Source: Begonia masoniana (taxonomy: Eukaryota; Streptophyta; Magnoliopsida; Cucurbitales; Begoniaceae). Taken from it: a stretch of DNA of 64,000 nt. The translations under genes were made by a program, and so were the position numbers. Below, one piece after another: positions 10,007 to 21,473 of the stretch. Numbering within the stretch: the first letter of the stretch is position 1; each line of letters begins with the position of its first letter. A model generated the notes under the pieces. The model worked only from the letters and a program-made list of their open reading frames with translations. It did no database searches and was not told the origin of the DNA. The DNA is taken from positions 27,022,788-27,086,787 of the forward strand of contig CM039508.1 of NCBI GenBank assembly GCA_022432975.1, in the 5' to 3' direction.

Positions 10007-11931
10007 ACCCCGGTTTGTCAAAAGAGTTTTGAGCTAATTAAGGACAAGTTATGCCACTCACCAGTGTTAGCACTCCTGGCTTTAACAAGGTATTTGAAAT
10101 TAAGAGTGATGCTTCCGGAGTTGGCATTGGAGCCGTCCTCATGGAAGATGGAAAGCTCATTGCATACTTTAGTGAAAAACTGAAAGGAGCCATGCTAAAC
10201 TACTCCACGTACGATAAGGAATTTTATGCCGTTATTAGAGCATTGGAGCATTGGCAGCACTACCTCTTGTCAAAAGAATTTGTTATCAATACTGACCATC
10301 AATCTTTACGACACATTATGAGTCAACATAAGTTGAACAAGAGGCATGCTAAATGGGTAGAATTTTTGGAGAGGTTCCCATATATTCTGAAGTATGTGAA
10401 AGGAGAAAATAATGTAGTCGCCGATGCACTTTCGAGGAAACGCATTCTCCTTACCGAGCTAGGGACTCGATTCTTTGAATTTGAATGGATCAAACATAAT
10501 TACGAATATGACCCTGACTTTGGATCTTATTACACCAAGTGCGAGGAAAAGGCTGAAGGAGAATATCGACTTATGGACGGCTATTTACTAAGGGCGGGAA
10601 AATTATGTATACCGCAAGGAAGCATGAGGCGAAGTCTTGTAAAAGAATCCCATTGTGGAGGATTTGCGAGTCATTTCAGGGAGAAGAAGACCTTCGATAT
10701 GCTTAAGGAACACTTCTTTTGGCCACATATGAAAAGAGACGTACACCGCATGGTGGAGACATGCGTCGTGTGCAAGAAAGCCAAGAGTAAGGTTCTACCA
10801 CAAGGCTTGTATATGCCCTTACCCATTCCTTCGCACCCTTGGACTGAAGTTAGTATGGACTTCATTTTGGGATTGCCACGAACTGCTCGTAATAAGGATT
10901 CGATCATGGTGGTTGTGGATCGTTTCTCTAAGATGGCACATTTCATTCCTTGTGCAAAAATGGATGACGCCTTTTCTATAGCTGACCTATTTTTCAAAGA
11001 AATCGTTCGCCTACATGGTATACCGCATTCCATAGTGTCGGACCGGGACACTAAATTTTTGAGCTCCTTCTGGAACACTTTGTGGAAGAAGTTAGGGACG
11101 AAGCTGTGTTTTAGCACATCTTTCCACCCCCAAACTGATGGGCAAACGGAAGTTGTTAACAGGACCTTAGGCTCCCTCTTACGCAGTATTGTAGGTAAGA
11201 AACTATCCATTTGGGATGTAGTCCTTCCCGGATTGGAATTTTCCTACAATCGCACCCTTCATTCCACTACTCAGCAAACGCCCTTTGAGGTTGCCTATGG
11301 GTTTAACCCATGTACACCGTTGGACCTTGTTCCGTTACCCATTAATGAACTGGCCAACCCATCAGGAGCAAACAAGGCCGAACAAATTAAGAAATTACAT
11401 GAGAACGTGCATCAAGCCCTTGAGAAGAGAAATGCGAGCGTGGCCAAACAATTAAACAAAGGCCGAAAAGAGGTTATATTCAATGAAGGAGACTTGGTTT
11501 GGTTGCACCTATGAAAAGATAGATTCCCCAACAAAAGAAAATCTAAGCTTCATCCTCGTGCGGATGGACCCTTCAAGGTGTTGCAGCGGATCAATAACAA
11601 CGCTTATAAGATTGAACTGCCTGGAGATTACGGAGTATCGGCAACGTTCAATGTCATGGACCTATCACCCTATATAAGCGATGACGAAAATTCCGAGAGG
11701 CCTGACTTAAAGGATTTGAGGTCAAATCCTCAATCACCTGGGGAGGATGATGTGCCTCGTAGGCCCATTACAAGATCCCAGACTCGAGTCCACAATTTTA
11801 CTAACACACTTGTCTCTTTTGCAGGTCACGGTTCGTGTGAAGACTTGGAGGACACCGTGGACGACTTGAAGTGGGAGATTAAAGCTGGGGACGTTGACCA
11901 ACCAACGCATCTACTCATGTGGAAAGACTAA
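10007..11931 (+). pseudogene. CRM-1 RNase H and integrase, tail inside 3' LTR (broken)
   Basis: After the TAG and a one-base loss near 10078 the frame continues at 10051. RNase [48 protein letters not shown]. Integrase: zinc-binding HHCC region (SHCGG...SHFREKKTFDML...CVVCKKAK, about 10648-10790), core residues in MDFILGLPRT, VSDRDTKF and HPQTDGQTEVVNRT, then the GPF module near 11565. A TGA at 11512-11514 replaces an Arg codon; the frame otherwise continues to 11931, 184 bp into the 3' LTR, ending DDLKWEIKAGDVDQPTHLLM. No chromodomain is seen. The LTR-encoded tail is conserved in related LTRs here. Confidence 0.88.
11737..11747 (+). other. CRM-1 polypurine tract
   Basis: CCTGGGGAGGA directly before the TGATG of the 3' LTR; position and composition fit the plus-strand DNA primer. 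It lies inside the coding frame. Confidence 0.75.
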
Positions 11932-12740
11932 AGAGGCATCTTAATGCTCACATGGGAATTTGTCTTCCCGAGCTTTGATATTTGTTGCTTTTTTGAAATT
12001 TCGAACTTATTGGCAAACGTTGGCCTTCTTGTTTAAACTTTATTAGATGCATGTTAGAAATAGATGGATGTTAGGATTAGATGAATGATAGGATTAGTTG
12101 GTGGCTTGGTTTGGCCCATTGAAGTTGAAGACATGGAAGCCCACATGATGACCCATCATTCCCCTTCCAAGCCCAAGCCCAATCCCACCATTAGGTCTAT
12201 ATATTCATGGCATTGGTGTTTGTATCTTTTTTTGGTTGATTTATGAGCACCCACGGATTTCTCTCTCAATAGAAGAAGAAGCTTGGAGCAAAGAGCTTCC
12301 AAGGTAAGCTCGGTTGAAAACAACCGAGGGGTTGCACCCTCAAACCATTCTTCTAGCTTTGTAGCTAGTTGGAGTGGATTTTTCCACCTCCTTCTCCACT
12401 CTTTTGAGAGCGGAAAACAGCAAGGAGTGGCCATAACCGATTCCTTGAATCGAGTTATCTTCCTTGGAAGAAACTCTTGCCAGAAGCTCCATTGAAGCAC
12501 TCACCGGCTGATTCTTGGAAAACAGTCCATAAATCTTTCATCTTAACGAATATGGACCACGATTTTCACCAGCACACACCTCACTCACTTCACAAGATTC
12601 ACCTAAAATTTCATTAAATTTCGAGCACGTTTGGTATTTCTTTTACATTTTTCATTCTCGGATTTTCTCAGATTTGTGTCACCCAGAGCTAATGGTCTTC
12701 TTCGAGTTCTTGAGTCCTATTTGCAGGTCGGAGCTCATCA
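11748..12740 (+). repeat. CRM-1 3' LTR
   Basis: Near-copy of 5013-6011, ending CATCA and followed by AATGT (12741-12745), the repeat of the target bases at 5008-5012. It keeps the donor-like AAG/GTAAGC at 12301-12310 and the acceptor-like TTGCAG/GT near 12721-12728. The TACTAAC plus TTTTGCAG site (about 11804-11824) lies within the polyprotein tail. Confidence 0.9.
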
Positions 12741-12745
12741 AATGT

Positions 12746-13623
12746 ACTATCTGCCTTTTTTGTGTTTATCCAAAAATTGGAAGTTTCTCCATTTGCAGTA
12801 TATTCCAGACAAAAGTTAGTATTAGGATTAAGTTTTTGTTGATTTAAATATGGGGTAATTGTTCTGCAGAATCGGGTTTTTAAAATAAAACAGCAGTAGG
12901 AAATCTAGGTTTAAAAATCAGCATTCTCGGTTTGCATAAATCCAACAGCATAATCACTTTGTAACTTCACTAATCAGTAGATGTAATTTTGTTATCCTGA
13001 AGCACAACTATGACAGATTAATTGACATCCTGGGTAGCTTTCATACAGAAGAAAAATCATACAAAAAGGAAGCAGTCGAAAATAACAGAAAATAGTAATT
13101 CTGTAGCTCAGATTTCCTAAAAACAGCAGTCAGCGAAAAACAAAACCGATTAACCACTTCTCTAATCAGCAAGTGTAGTTACGTTTTCTTTTAAGCACAA
13201 ATCTTAACAAGCTAATAGACGTGCTGGGCAAAAATTATGCAAAAAGAAGTTCACACAAACAGCAGGTTTCAGCAAAAATAGAAAGAAAAATTTATCGGTT
13301 CTTGTGTTTTTGAAAACAGAGGAGTCTGATTTTTTTTTTTTAATTTGAAAATCAGCAAGCTAAGACATGAATAAAAAAAATAAATCTCTGTGCTCGAGTC
13401 TTAACAAGTTCATACACGTGCTGAGAAGTTAAACACACAATATTAAGCAAGATTACAGCACTGGAAACCGGATTAGAAGTAGTAAACAAAATAAAAGCAG
13501 AATCAATTTTCTTGTTTTGTAGAAACTAGTAAACCAGAAACGAAAAATCGAAATGCAGGTAAGAAAATGGGTAAGAAAAATCAAACCACTTGATTTCTAG
13601 CCTTCAAGGGGAAGCCCTCCATG
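12746..13623 (-). other. CRM-2 leader, LTR-proximal part
   Basis: Continuation of the CRM-2 untranslated leader on the far side of CRM-1. It is A-rich on the plus strand, with repeated blocks such as CAGCAG, GCACAA and TAACAAG. No gene seen. Confidence 0.6.
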
Positions 13624-13635
13624 GCTCTGATACCA
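13624..13635 (-). other. CRM-2 primer binding site, tRNA-iMet
   Basis: GCTCTGATACCA on the plus strand, i.e. TGGTATCAGAGC on the minus strand, two bases inside the 5' LTR edge at 13638. It fixes the orientation of CRM-2. Confidence 0.92.
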
Positions 13636-13637
13636 CA

Positions 13638-16398
13638 TGACACGATTCCACCTGCAAGGGGGTCAAGTGTCTACCCACAACAACAAGGTTAGATAAACCA
13701 GAACTCAACTAGGCCGAGAACACCTCAAAAACCAGCAACAATTTGAAAAGGAAAATGAGATCTAAGTGCAACAAAATTTTAAGAGTTTCTTAATATATGT
13801 GTGAACAACGTTGTCTCAAATTTTCATGTCCAAATGTTCAGAAACTAAAAAGATATGCAAAGAAACCCAGATACTGTCCGATGAGCAACATTCTTGCAGC
13901 TCTCTGCATCACACTCTTCCAAAGAAGATGGCAGCAAATGGAAACAGGTTTTGGCCACTTTCTTTGTGTATCCTACTCTGCAAAAGAGGGAATAAGAGTG
14001 GAGCAATGACTCTTCAAGCAACTTTGGGCTTGAGAGCTCAAAGGAGTTACACTCCTTCTCAGTTTTGGACCAAACCGAGCCTTACCTCAACACCATCTTC
14101 TAGACAATGCTTCAGCAGACAAAAGAGGATTATTCTCATTCATTCAACAACCATTACAAGCACCAATAATTATGCATTTATAGACCTAGGGGTGGCTGGA
14201 GGTTAGGTTGGGTTTGGGCTGCAAAATGAGGGCCAAATATTTGGCCATGCTCAGTTAAGTGCAAACCGCAGCATACTTAACCTCTTGGCTACTTTGTTTG
14301 CACTAATCAGCTGCTAAATGCTATGTCATCGAACCAAGTGGTCTTCAGCAATGTAAGGTGGACTAGGCATCTTCAAATGATAGAAAATGGCTCAGCCAAA
14401 AAGTGACATGCCTAGGAGGCCCAATACAAGATCTATAAATAAGGCCCAAAATTTACTTAACCTTTTAATTAATGAGTTTGTTTTCCGTTTTCTTGCAGGA
14501 GTTGATATTATTGGAGACCTCACTTGGAGCACTTCAATGGACTCATCATTTGGCCAATAGGAATTTGTTTTCTCGACCCAAGAATTAATGTAATTTTGTT
14601 TTGAACTTATTTGACAAACTCTAGCTTTTCTGTATGGATTATTTATATTGCATCATGAATTAGATTGAATGGTTATGATTAGATGTATGATGATGGATGA
14701 TGGGTTGAAGCCTTAGCCATCAAAGGAGGAAATCCCTTCAACAAATTGGACTCAAATGGAGAATTGGCCCAAAGGAGAGCCCATATTTAAGGTATGAAAT
14801 TTGCAAGTACATTTGGAAGTGGCAACAAAGATCAATGACATGGCAAAAATCAACCATTGATCAAGCTTGGCGGGTGGCAGCTTCGGGAAGCAAGGTTGTG
14901 CGCGCGCGGGCAGCATCACCACAGTCGGATGAGACGCGCACAGACTGCATCGCTGGCCATTGGATTGAGGCGCACCCGGATTCTGCTTGGCCCGCCAGAT
15001 CAAGCTCCTAGCCGTTGATAGCCTACCCGCACTACATCTGGGCTGCTCGTGAGGCACGCACATGGATTGCCATCAGCACCGTTGATGAGGCGCGCGAACA
15101 GCAACCTAGTCCCTTGGATGCGCGCGCATGGATGCCCACTCCTAGCCGCCGATTACTCTTCATCCTATGGCTCAAATTCATCCTTCAATTTTGCCAAACC
15201 CTAATCATCCACCCTAGGATTTTCTATTTAAGCATAGCATTGGTGTGTGTAAACAACTTTGGCCATTTTTATGAGATTTCTATTTCCCTAACCGACGTGT
15301 TAGAAGACCTTCGGGTATTTCCTCGGTTTTTGAATCGAGTGGAGAGGTCCTCCATTGTTCTCCTAGCTTTGAGTTGCTAGGTGAACTCTTACTCTTTCCC
15401 TCACCTTTTTCTCTCTTGAGAGTTCAAGGTTCAAGGAAGAAAACCTAGGCCTACGGTAGTCGTTTTTCCTCTAGAAAAACGTGCACCCGAGAGCACACGT
15501 AAGATAACTCCCGTGTCCACCAAGGGTATTTCCTTTCCATCTTCATTTCATGCTATTAACTTCCCCTTCATATTCGGCCATCAACTCACACACCTCTCTT
15601 TTAATTTTTGCTTGCATTTTCTTCATCTCCTACATCTCTATTTTCTTTACGGTTTGCACACTCCACCTACACCGAGTACATTGTTGGTTGTTATCATTTT
15701 CTTCACCTTTTTACACTCTCATTATCATCACCATTCTCGGCCATAATACACACACCTTCACCTTTATATATTTGTTGCATTTTCCACCTACACTTCATTA
15801 TTTCTCTCCTCGGTTTTACCCATTCACTTCACTCGAGCACTTTGTTTATTTTGTGGGTTATACACGGCCCCTTCTCTAAGTGCCACCGTGTCAAAAAGAG
15901 AAAGAAACCGCTCCTTGCTGGTGTGCTGATGTGGCGCGCGCAGGTGGTCCAAAGTTCGGCCTAGTTTCCTCATTGTTTCTTTTCCATGCTTTTGATTCAA
16001 CCAACTTCCAATCACCATCTAACTTACAATACATCTAATCCTAATGCCTAAGGATACATGTAGCTATAAATAATTATAAGATGCCACTGTTTGCCAACAA
16101 AATACAAGGTTAAAAGTTTGCCAAAACAAAACAAGTAAAATAAGTGTTTGGTTACAATTTAATTCCAAAGGAGACAAATCCTTTCTTCAAGTGCTTCCAT
16201 CTTTGGCTCCCACGATAGCATGTGCAAGGGTTGATTCATGTCCTTTGTGCTCGGCTCTCAATCCAAGTCCTTGAAGAGGTATTCGAAGCCATCAATACCT
16301 GCAAAAGAATTGAGTTAGTTAGTAAAGAGATTTGATAAGGCTTGTGCTTTGGTTTGTGCTTTGGTTTGTGATCAAGTAACGGTCCTCGGGGCATATCA
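13638..16398 (-). repeat. CRM-2 5' LTR, split by a solo LTR
   Basis: On the minus strand it starts TGATATGCCCC at 16398 and ends CGTGTCA at 13638, next to the primer site. Without the nested insertion (14404-15898) it is about 1266 bp. The U3 part (15899-16398) contains TACTAAC and TTCTTTTGCAG/GT near 16296-16320, then a degenerate copy of the tail ending HMLSWE. The U5 part carries GGTCTATAAATGC as TATA (about 14190), GAG/GTAAGG as a donor-like site near 14072, and CTTGCAG/GT near 13650-13660. The layout matches the CRM-1 LTR although the sequence has diverged. Confidence 0.82.
14404..15893 (+). mobile_element. Solo LTR, CRM-related, TSD AAAAG
   Basis: Begins TGACATGCC, ends CCGTGTCA, flanked by AAAAG at 14399-14403 and 15894-15898, so it inserted into CRM-2's LTR and lost its internal part by LTR-LTR recombination. 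Same family as 23639-25041 (shared GCATAGCATT and CCACCCTAGGA blocks). TATA-like CTATTTAAGC near 15225. Acceptor-like TTCTTGCAG/G near 14492-14500. Several CGCGCG runs at 14895-15130. Pyrimidine-rich 3' half. The open frames across 15513-15964 are shadows of this composition. Confidence 0.9.
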
Positions 16399-16972
16399 AT
16401 AATTTTCAATCAAAACCTCCAGCCATCCTTAGGTCTATATAAGCATGGTTATTGGTGCTTATAAAAGGTTGTTGATGAATGAAATATTTGTTTTTCTCTT
16501 AAGAGAAACCAAGACGGTTTGAAAACCGAAGGTAAGTCTCGATGTGTGCTCACCCGAGAGGAGTTGCGCCTCCATTACCTCCAAGCTCAAGGTTGCTTGA
16601 AGGTTTTTATTTTCCATCCTTCTCTCCAATCTTTCAAGAGTTGGAAACCAGAAGAAGGTGGTCAACTGTTTCCCAAAGGTTGCATTTTCTTTCCTTAGAA
16701 TGAAAAGTAAGCCGAGAGCCTCAAAATATTGCTCATCGGCCAACCTCGAGTTTCCTTGCATAACTTCACTTCCATAATTTATTTTATTCTAAAAAATTAA
16801 AGTGCTTCATTTCACTCATAAGATAAGTTGTACTTAAATTTTCAAGTGATTTGGATTTCTTTTGCTTATAACACTTTTGCCCTATTGTAAGGTAACCTCG
16901 GCTTGGCCAAGCACCGGGAGTGCTAATCGGTTTTGTGGGTTGGAACACGACCTTTTGCAGGCCATTGGTGTG
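16399..16972 (+). mobile_element. CRM-like LTR fragment (R-U5 part)
   Basis: From about 16413 the plus strand matches the R-U5 half of CRM-like LTRs: CCTCCAGCCATCC, GGTCTATATAAGC (TATA, about 16432), CCGAAG/GTAAGTC as a donor-like site near 16528, and TTTTGCAG/GCC at 16953-16963, ending GTGTGTCA at 16972. The U3 half is absent: CRM-2's LTR begins immediately to the left. It abuts the copia coding relic on the right. Confidence 0.65.
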
Positions 16973-18484
16973 TCACTCTCCCACTCCCATAGTGTCTCCT
17001 GTATCTCCTACTGTACTGGTTATCACCTCTCACCATAGCAATAGATCCCTTTCCGTCAATCATCATAACATGAGAACTAGATCCAAGGATGCATCTTCAA
17101 ACCAGAGGCACTATCTCCTCATACAAACTTAACTTTTGAGCAGAAAACTTTGCAGTAAGCTTTGAAAAGTCCTCATTTGATGGATGCCATGAACAATGAT
17201 TTTTTTGCTCTCTACAACAACAACACTTGGCAGCTTGTTTCCTTGCCACCAGGTGCCAAAATTATTGGTTGCAAGTGGGTTTTCAGGGTAAAGTTTAACT
17301 CTAATGGTTCTATCAGTCGTTATAAGGCCTAGTTAGTAGTTAAAGGCTATGATCAGACAGAAGGTATTGACTATGATGAGAATTTTAATCCGATGGTCAA
17401 ACCTACGACTGTTCGTACAATTTTATCCTTAGCATTCTCTCTTGGCTGGGCTATCCAACAGCTGGATATCAGCAACGCTTTCGTGCATGGCGATTTATCT
17501 AATACAGTATATATGCAACAACCTCCGGGGTTCATTGACTCTTCTTGCCCTTCTATTGTTTGCCTATTACAGAAAGCTTTATATGGACTCAAGTAGTCTC
17601 CTCGAGCTTCGTACAACATAATATACACTGGTCTGCTTGACTGGGGATTCTCAGCCTCGAAGTCTAATGCTTCCTTATTTATTTACCAAAAAAACTCATC
17701 AATTCTACTTATGTTGGTTTATGTCAACGATATCATTCTTACCGGTAACTCCAGGACTTTATTGCATCAGTTTCTAAGTTATTTGAATAGTCAGTTTGTG
17801 GTTTGTGATCTTGATCCTCTATCCTTTTTCCTTGGTATCTCAATTACTCGAACTCCTACTAGTATACTTTTCTCTCAAGCTAGATACATTACTGAACTAC
17901 TCCACAGGGCAAACATGGATTCTTGCAAACCTGTTCCAACTCCAATGGTATCGACTTCCATTATGTCATAAAATTCTGGTACACCTTTACTTGATGGATA
18001 CCTCTATCGTAGTATTATTGGTGGTCTCTAATACTGTTGACTCACTAGACCTGATATTTCATTTGCTGTGAACAAGGTTAGTCAATTTATGCATGCACCT
18101 ACTGATGTTCACTGGTAGTGTGTTAAAAGGATTCTCTGTTATCTTCAAGGGACATTATCTATCGATATCTCTTTCTCTCCTTCATCCAGTTTTACCTTGA
18201 CTTGTTATACGGATGCAGATTGAGCTTCGTGTCCAGATGACCGCAAAAGTACAAGTGGATATCGCATATTTTTGGCATCCAATCTTATTTCCTAGTTGTC
18301 GGTCAAACAGAAGGTTGTTTCTCACTCTAGAACTGAGTCTGAATATCGAAGCATAGCACATGGAGCAGCAGAAACTCTATGGCTACTTCTCTTCTCAATG
18401 AAATTGGTGTTGTCTCCACCAATATACCTATTATTTTCTGTGATAACCTCAGTGCTATGTATCTGGCATCCATTTTGGTACTAC
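16973..18484 (+). pseudogene. Copia A: pol relic (reverse transcriptase and RNase H start)
   Basis: Ty1/copia polyprotein remains, beginning near the linker (HNMRTRSKD) and running through DAMNNDFFALYNNNTW, GCKWVFRVKFNSNGSISRYK, QQLDISNAFVHGDL, VYMQQPPGF, LLQKALYGLK, LVYVNDIILTGN (catalytic D-D replaced by N-D), FFLGI, YLYRSIIGGL and the CPDDRKSTSGY RNase H block. Stops and frame breaks occur at about 17331, 17597, 17972, 18032 and later. Gag, protease and integrase are missing. The frame is interrupted at 18484 by a solo LTR and resumes at 21061. Confidence 0.85.
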
Positions 18485-21060
18485 TGTAACGACCCCAACC
18501 CCGTAGGGCCGTCACAGGACCTGACTTTACCTTGACATAAACTTTACCTAAGCCCTCGTGTTTTCGAATAAAATTTTTCATTTTTACTTAACACTTTAAA
18601 AGAAAGCGGACTTAGACAATTGACCTACCTCTAACAACCTTTAGGGTCTAACTTTGACTTAAACATTTTGAGCGTAAAACATTTCGACTTTTAAAACATT
18701 TAAAAACTAAACTAAAACCATTAATAACTTAAAACAATTAACAATTAAAGTAAGATCAATTAAAACAACACTCATTCGTCAATCATCAAAACACGACACT
18801 AATATAACCTATACTTTCAGGAAGAACTCAAGAAAACGAACTGCATGGATCGCTCTAAAAATCGAGCGTATCCTTACCTGTTTTAAAATAACCAAACAGT
18901 TCAAAATAACCAAACAGTTCCAGTATATTTCTAACATTAAGACTCCACATTCTAAACATTCTACTTCCACTACATTTACATCAAAACTCAACTTTTCTTT
19001 TCTATCAAAATCATCTATCAACATACATAGAAACTACCATTCTCTTTCTTAATCAAAACGACACGTAAACATACCCAAAACAGACACGTCCACATACTAA
19101 CCACAGACACCTACTAACCACGGTCGGAATCGCCCTAACATTATTGCCGGGTTGCCGCCATGGTCGTACTCCTCCAACTGCGTCCATGATCCTAGCATGC
19201 TCACGAAACTCACTGTACCTGTTCTTCTGCACCTACATCACAGAACTCACACTATAAGCCTAATGCTTAGCAAGTAGTGACAATATGAATTTAAAACATT
19301 TTACTTAACATATGCAGTTTCTACAGTTTTATCATACATAATCATTTCGTTTCAGTTTATATCGTTTCCATCATACATAATCGTTTCGTTTCTATCATAC
19401 ATAATCGTTTCGTTTCTATCATACATAATCGTTTCGTTTCTATCATACATACATGTAATCCTCTACCGATGGAGGGCGGATTAGCTTCTCCATCTCTAGA
19501 CGTTCCACAACTTCATCTGAAGGGTGAACCACTTCCTTCAGACGTTCTATATTTTCTGGACGTTCCACACTTTACATCTGAAGGGTGAACCACTTCCCTC
19601 AGACACTTTACATTTTCGTCTTACATCGTTGTCGTTTCTACGTTCAAATCGTGAAAACATATGATAAAACATTTTCGTACTTTTTCTAAAACATGATGCA
19701 TGAGAAAGCTAAACATACATAGAAACATGCAACATAACCTAGCGTTCCGTGATGTAGGCCCGAAGGCAACACGCATGCAACACTACTTACCTGACGTCCT
19801 TAGTAATTCGTCTCTATTTGAAATCTTAACCGTGGAACCTGAAAAACCCAAATATCAAAACATTGAATTAGAACTCGCTCAGCATAACTAAACTCTCATT
19901 CTCGTGAAAACATCCTAAACTACTATTTCTAGCTTAATCTAATTAAAATCTAACTAAATGGGCCAATATTTTGGGTTCGGTAAAAACCGACCCGAAACTC
20001 AAACGTGCATAACTTTTGCGTCGGTGATCGGAATCGAACGATTCCAGCGGCCACGTACTCCTCTAATAACCTATTTTAACCTGCCAAAAGGAATTTCAAA
20101 ACAAAGGAACGTAGCTAGTTCAAATCAGGCAAAACCCAATTCTGCCCTTTCCCGGAATTTTCCCCCTTTTCGATTTTTCATCAATTCACGCCTAATTCCT
20201 CACCAATCGATCATATTCTAACCTATTAAGCATAAACTAATCGAAAATCGAAGTTCCAAATCAGAAAACCCGAGGTTCCAAAACCTAGCCCTCGGTTTTT
20301 AGCTCCTCCCGAGCTGCACACTGCTCGGCAATCCTTGCCAGCACCGAGCTCGGCTATTTGACACCGAGAGCAACCAGAAACGGCCGGCAATCGGAGCCCA
20401 ATCGAGCTCAGCGATCCACGGCCACAAAACAAGCAAGAAACAGGGGAAAACTCACCGGTTTTCGATCGGGTCTGGCGCGGAAAAGCCGAACCGAGCCCTG
20501 GCTTCAGCTCGCCGGACTTTGCTCGTCTGAACGGTGGCCGGAAATCGCGTGGTCGCCGGATGAGAGTCGTCGCTCGGCTCTCTGTCGTCGAGGCTCGCTT
20601 TGGCGTCGGGGGCGGAATGGCTTCATCGTGAAGCCATTCAGTTTTTATAAAAATTGTTTTTATAAAAATTATATAATTTTTACTTATTAATTTACTTAAA
20701 TACCCTTAACTCAATTCTATGTTTAATTCTTTAATTAGTCTATCAATTCGGTTTTTCTGCAGTTTTCTTATTTCTCCAAATATTCCAATTTAATCTTAGA
20801 GTTCTAACAAAACTCACCGTTCACAAAACGGACTTATTTTGCTATTTTTACGAATTAACATACTAAAAGGTTAAAACGGAAACTCTAGCATTACTCTTTT
20901 AGATTTGGGTTTCTAAAATTTCACTTATTCCTCTAAAAATTCCCGTAAATTTCTAGGGCTCTAAAGAAACATCCCGCTCAAGAAAATACTTTAATTTGCT
21001 ATTTACGAAAATAATCTAAGAAATTAGAAAATCCTAAAATCTGAAAACCCGGGCGTTACA
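18485..21060 (-). mobile_element. Solo LTR, chromovirus type, TSD ACTAC
   Basis: 2576 bp from TGTAACGACCCCAACC to CGGGCGTTACA, flanked by ACTAC at 18480-18484 and 21061-21065. Read on the minus strand it is the same family as the solo LTR 60724-62854 (ends TGTAACGCCC and GGGGTCGTTACA here). It contains a GC-rich, CpG-rich leader at about 20290-20640, a donor-like CAG/GTAAGTAG near 19790, a TGATGTAG/GTGC site near 19232-19243, and two local minisatellites. Open frames in the GC-rich leader have no recognisable homology and are not called. Confidence 0.93.
19328..19452. repeat. 24-bp tandem repeat in the solo LTR
   Basis: About five copies of a 24-bp unit containing CATACATAATCG and TTTCGTTTCTAT. 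It lies just before two copies of a roughly 68-bp block with CATCTGAAGGGTGAACCAC (19501-19610). Confidence 0.85.
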
Positions 21061-21256
21061 ACTACACTCAAAATACAAGCATCTTAAAATTGACTTTCAT
21101 TTCGTTCGAGACAAGATGCAAAAGAATCTCTGATAGTCAAATTTACTCCTTCAACATATCAACTCGTTGATGCTCTTACCAAGCCTCTACCACCATCAAG
21201 TTTTTCTGATTTTATGTCCGAGATCTTCGGCCCACAGCCTTGATCTTGAAGGAGAA
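21061..21256 (+). pseudogene. Copia A: RNase H end and purine tract
   Basis: After the solo LTR the copia frame resumes with KHLKIDFHFVRDKMQ and VDALTKPLP, the C-terminal RNase H signature, and ends at a TGA after FGPQP. The purine tract TTGAAGGAGAA (21246-21256) follows directly, immediately before the 3' LTR. Confidence 0.85.
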
Positions 21257-21473
21257 TGTTAGCATATAATATATCATTAATAATTATTGTTGTCAATTAG
21301 TCCTTAATTACCATCTTTTCTTAATTATTCTTTTTTAGTCAGCTTAGTATACATATTGTGTAACTTGTATTTTACAAAATATAGAAATGAATTATACAAC
21401 AGTACATTCTCTCTCAAATTCTCTCTTTTCTCTTCCTTTCTTCTTCATCACCATCTTCATCAGTTTTCTAACT
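21257..21473 (+). repeat. Copia A 3' LTR (probable)
   Basis: Starts TGTTAG right after a purine tract and appears to end at CTAACT (expected CTAACA) near 21473, about 217 bp, a normal size for small copia LTRs. The 5' LTR is not present in the window, so the right boundary is not confirmed by comparison. Confidence 0.6.

Larger units (their letters stand above)
5013..12740 (+). mobile_element. CRM-1: full-length CRM-like Ty3/gypsy element
   Basis: Complete element of 7728 bp with LTRs of 999 and 993 bp. The LTRs begin TGATG and end CATCA and are flanked by AATGT on both sides. A tRNA-iMet primer site and a purine tract are in place. Order gag, protease, reverse transcriptase, RNase H, integrase, with no chromodomain after the integrase and a reading frame that runs into the 3' LTR. 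From memory of the family, both the LTR ends and the LTR-overlapping frame are CRM-clade traits; that clade assignment is an inference. Coding is broken by frameshifts and stops, so it is non-autonomous now. The LTRs differ at scattered positions (about seven in their first 95 bp), so it is not brand-new. Confidence 0.9.
2582..16398 (-). mobile_element. CRM-2: truncated CRM-like Ty3/gypsy element, interrupted twice
   Basis: Minus-strand element with a 5' LTR (13638-16398, itself interrupted), a tRNA-iMet primer site, a leader split by CRM-1, then gag, protease and the first residues of reverse transcriptase. It stops near 2600-2650, where the rest of pol and the 3' LTR are missing and an oppositely oriented LTR fragment abuts. 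Gag and protease are close relatives of those in CRM-1 and CRM-3. CRM-1 (5013-12740) lies in its leader with the duplication AATGT; a solo LTR (14404-15893) lies in its U3 with AAAAG. It is the older host of both. Confidence 0.8.

Noticed and set aside
15513..15964. Overlapping frames rich in His, Leu and Phe
   Set aside because: Pyrimidine-rich U5 of the solo LTR 14404-15893; three overlapping frames from composition.
20226..20690. Open frames in a GC-rich stretch (both strands), and the similar one at 61042-61383
   Set aside because: They lie in the leader of solo LTRs of one family, have no recognisable motif, and are not conserved as frames between the two copies.
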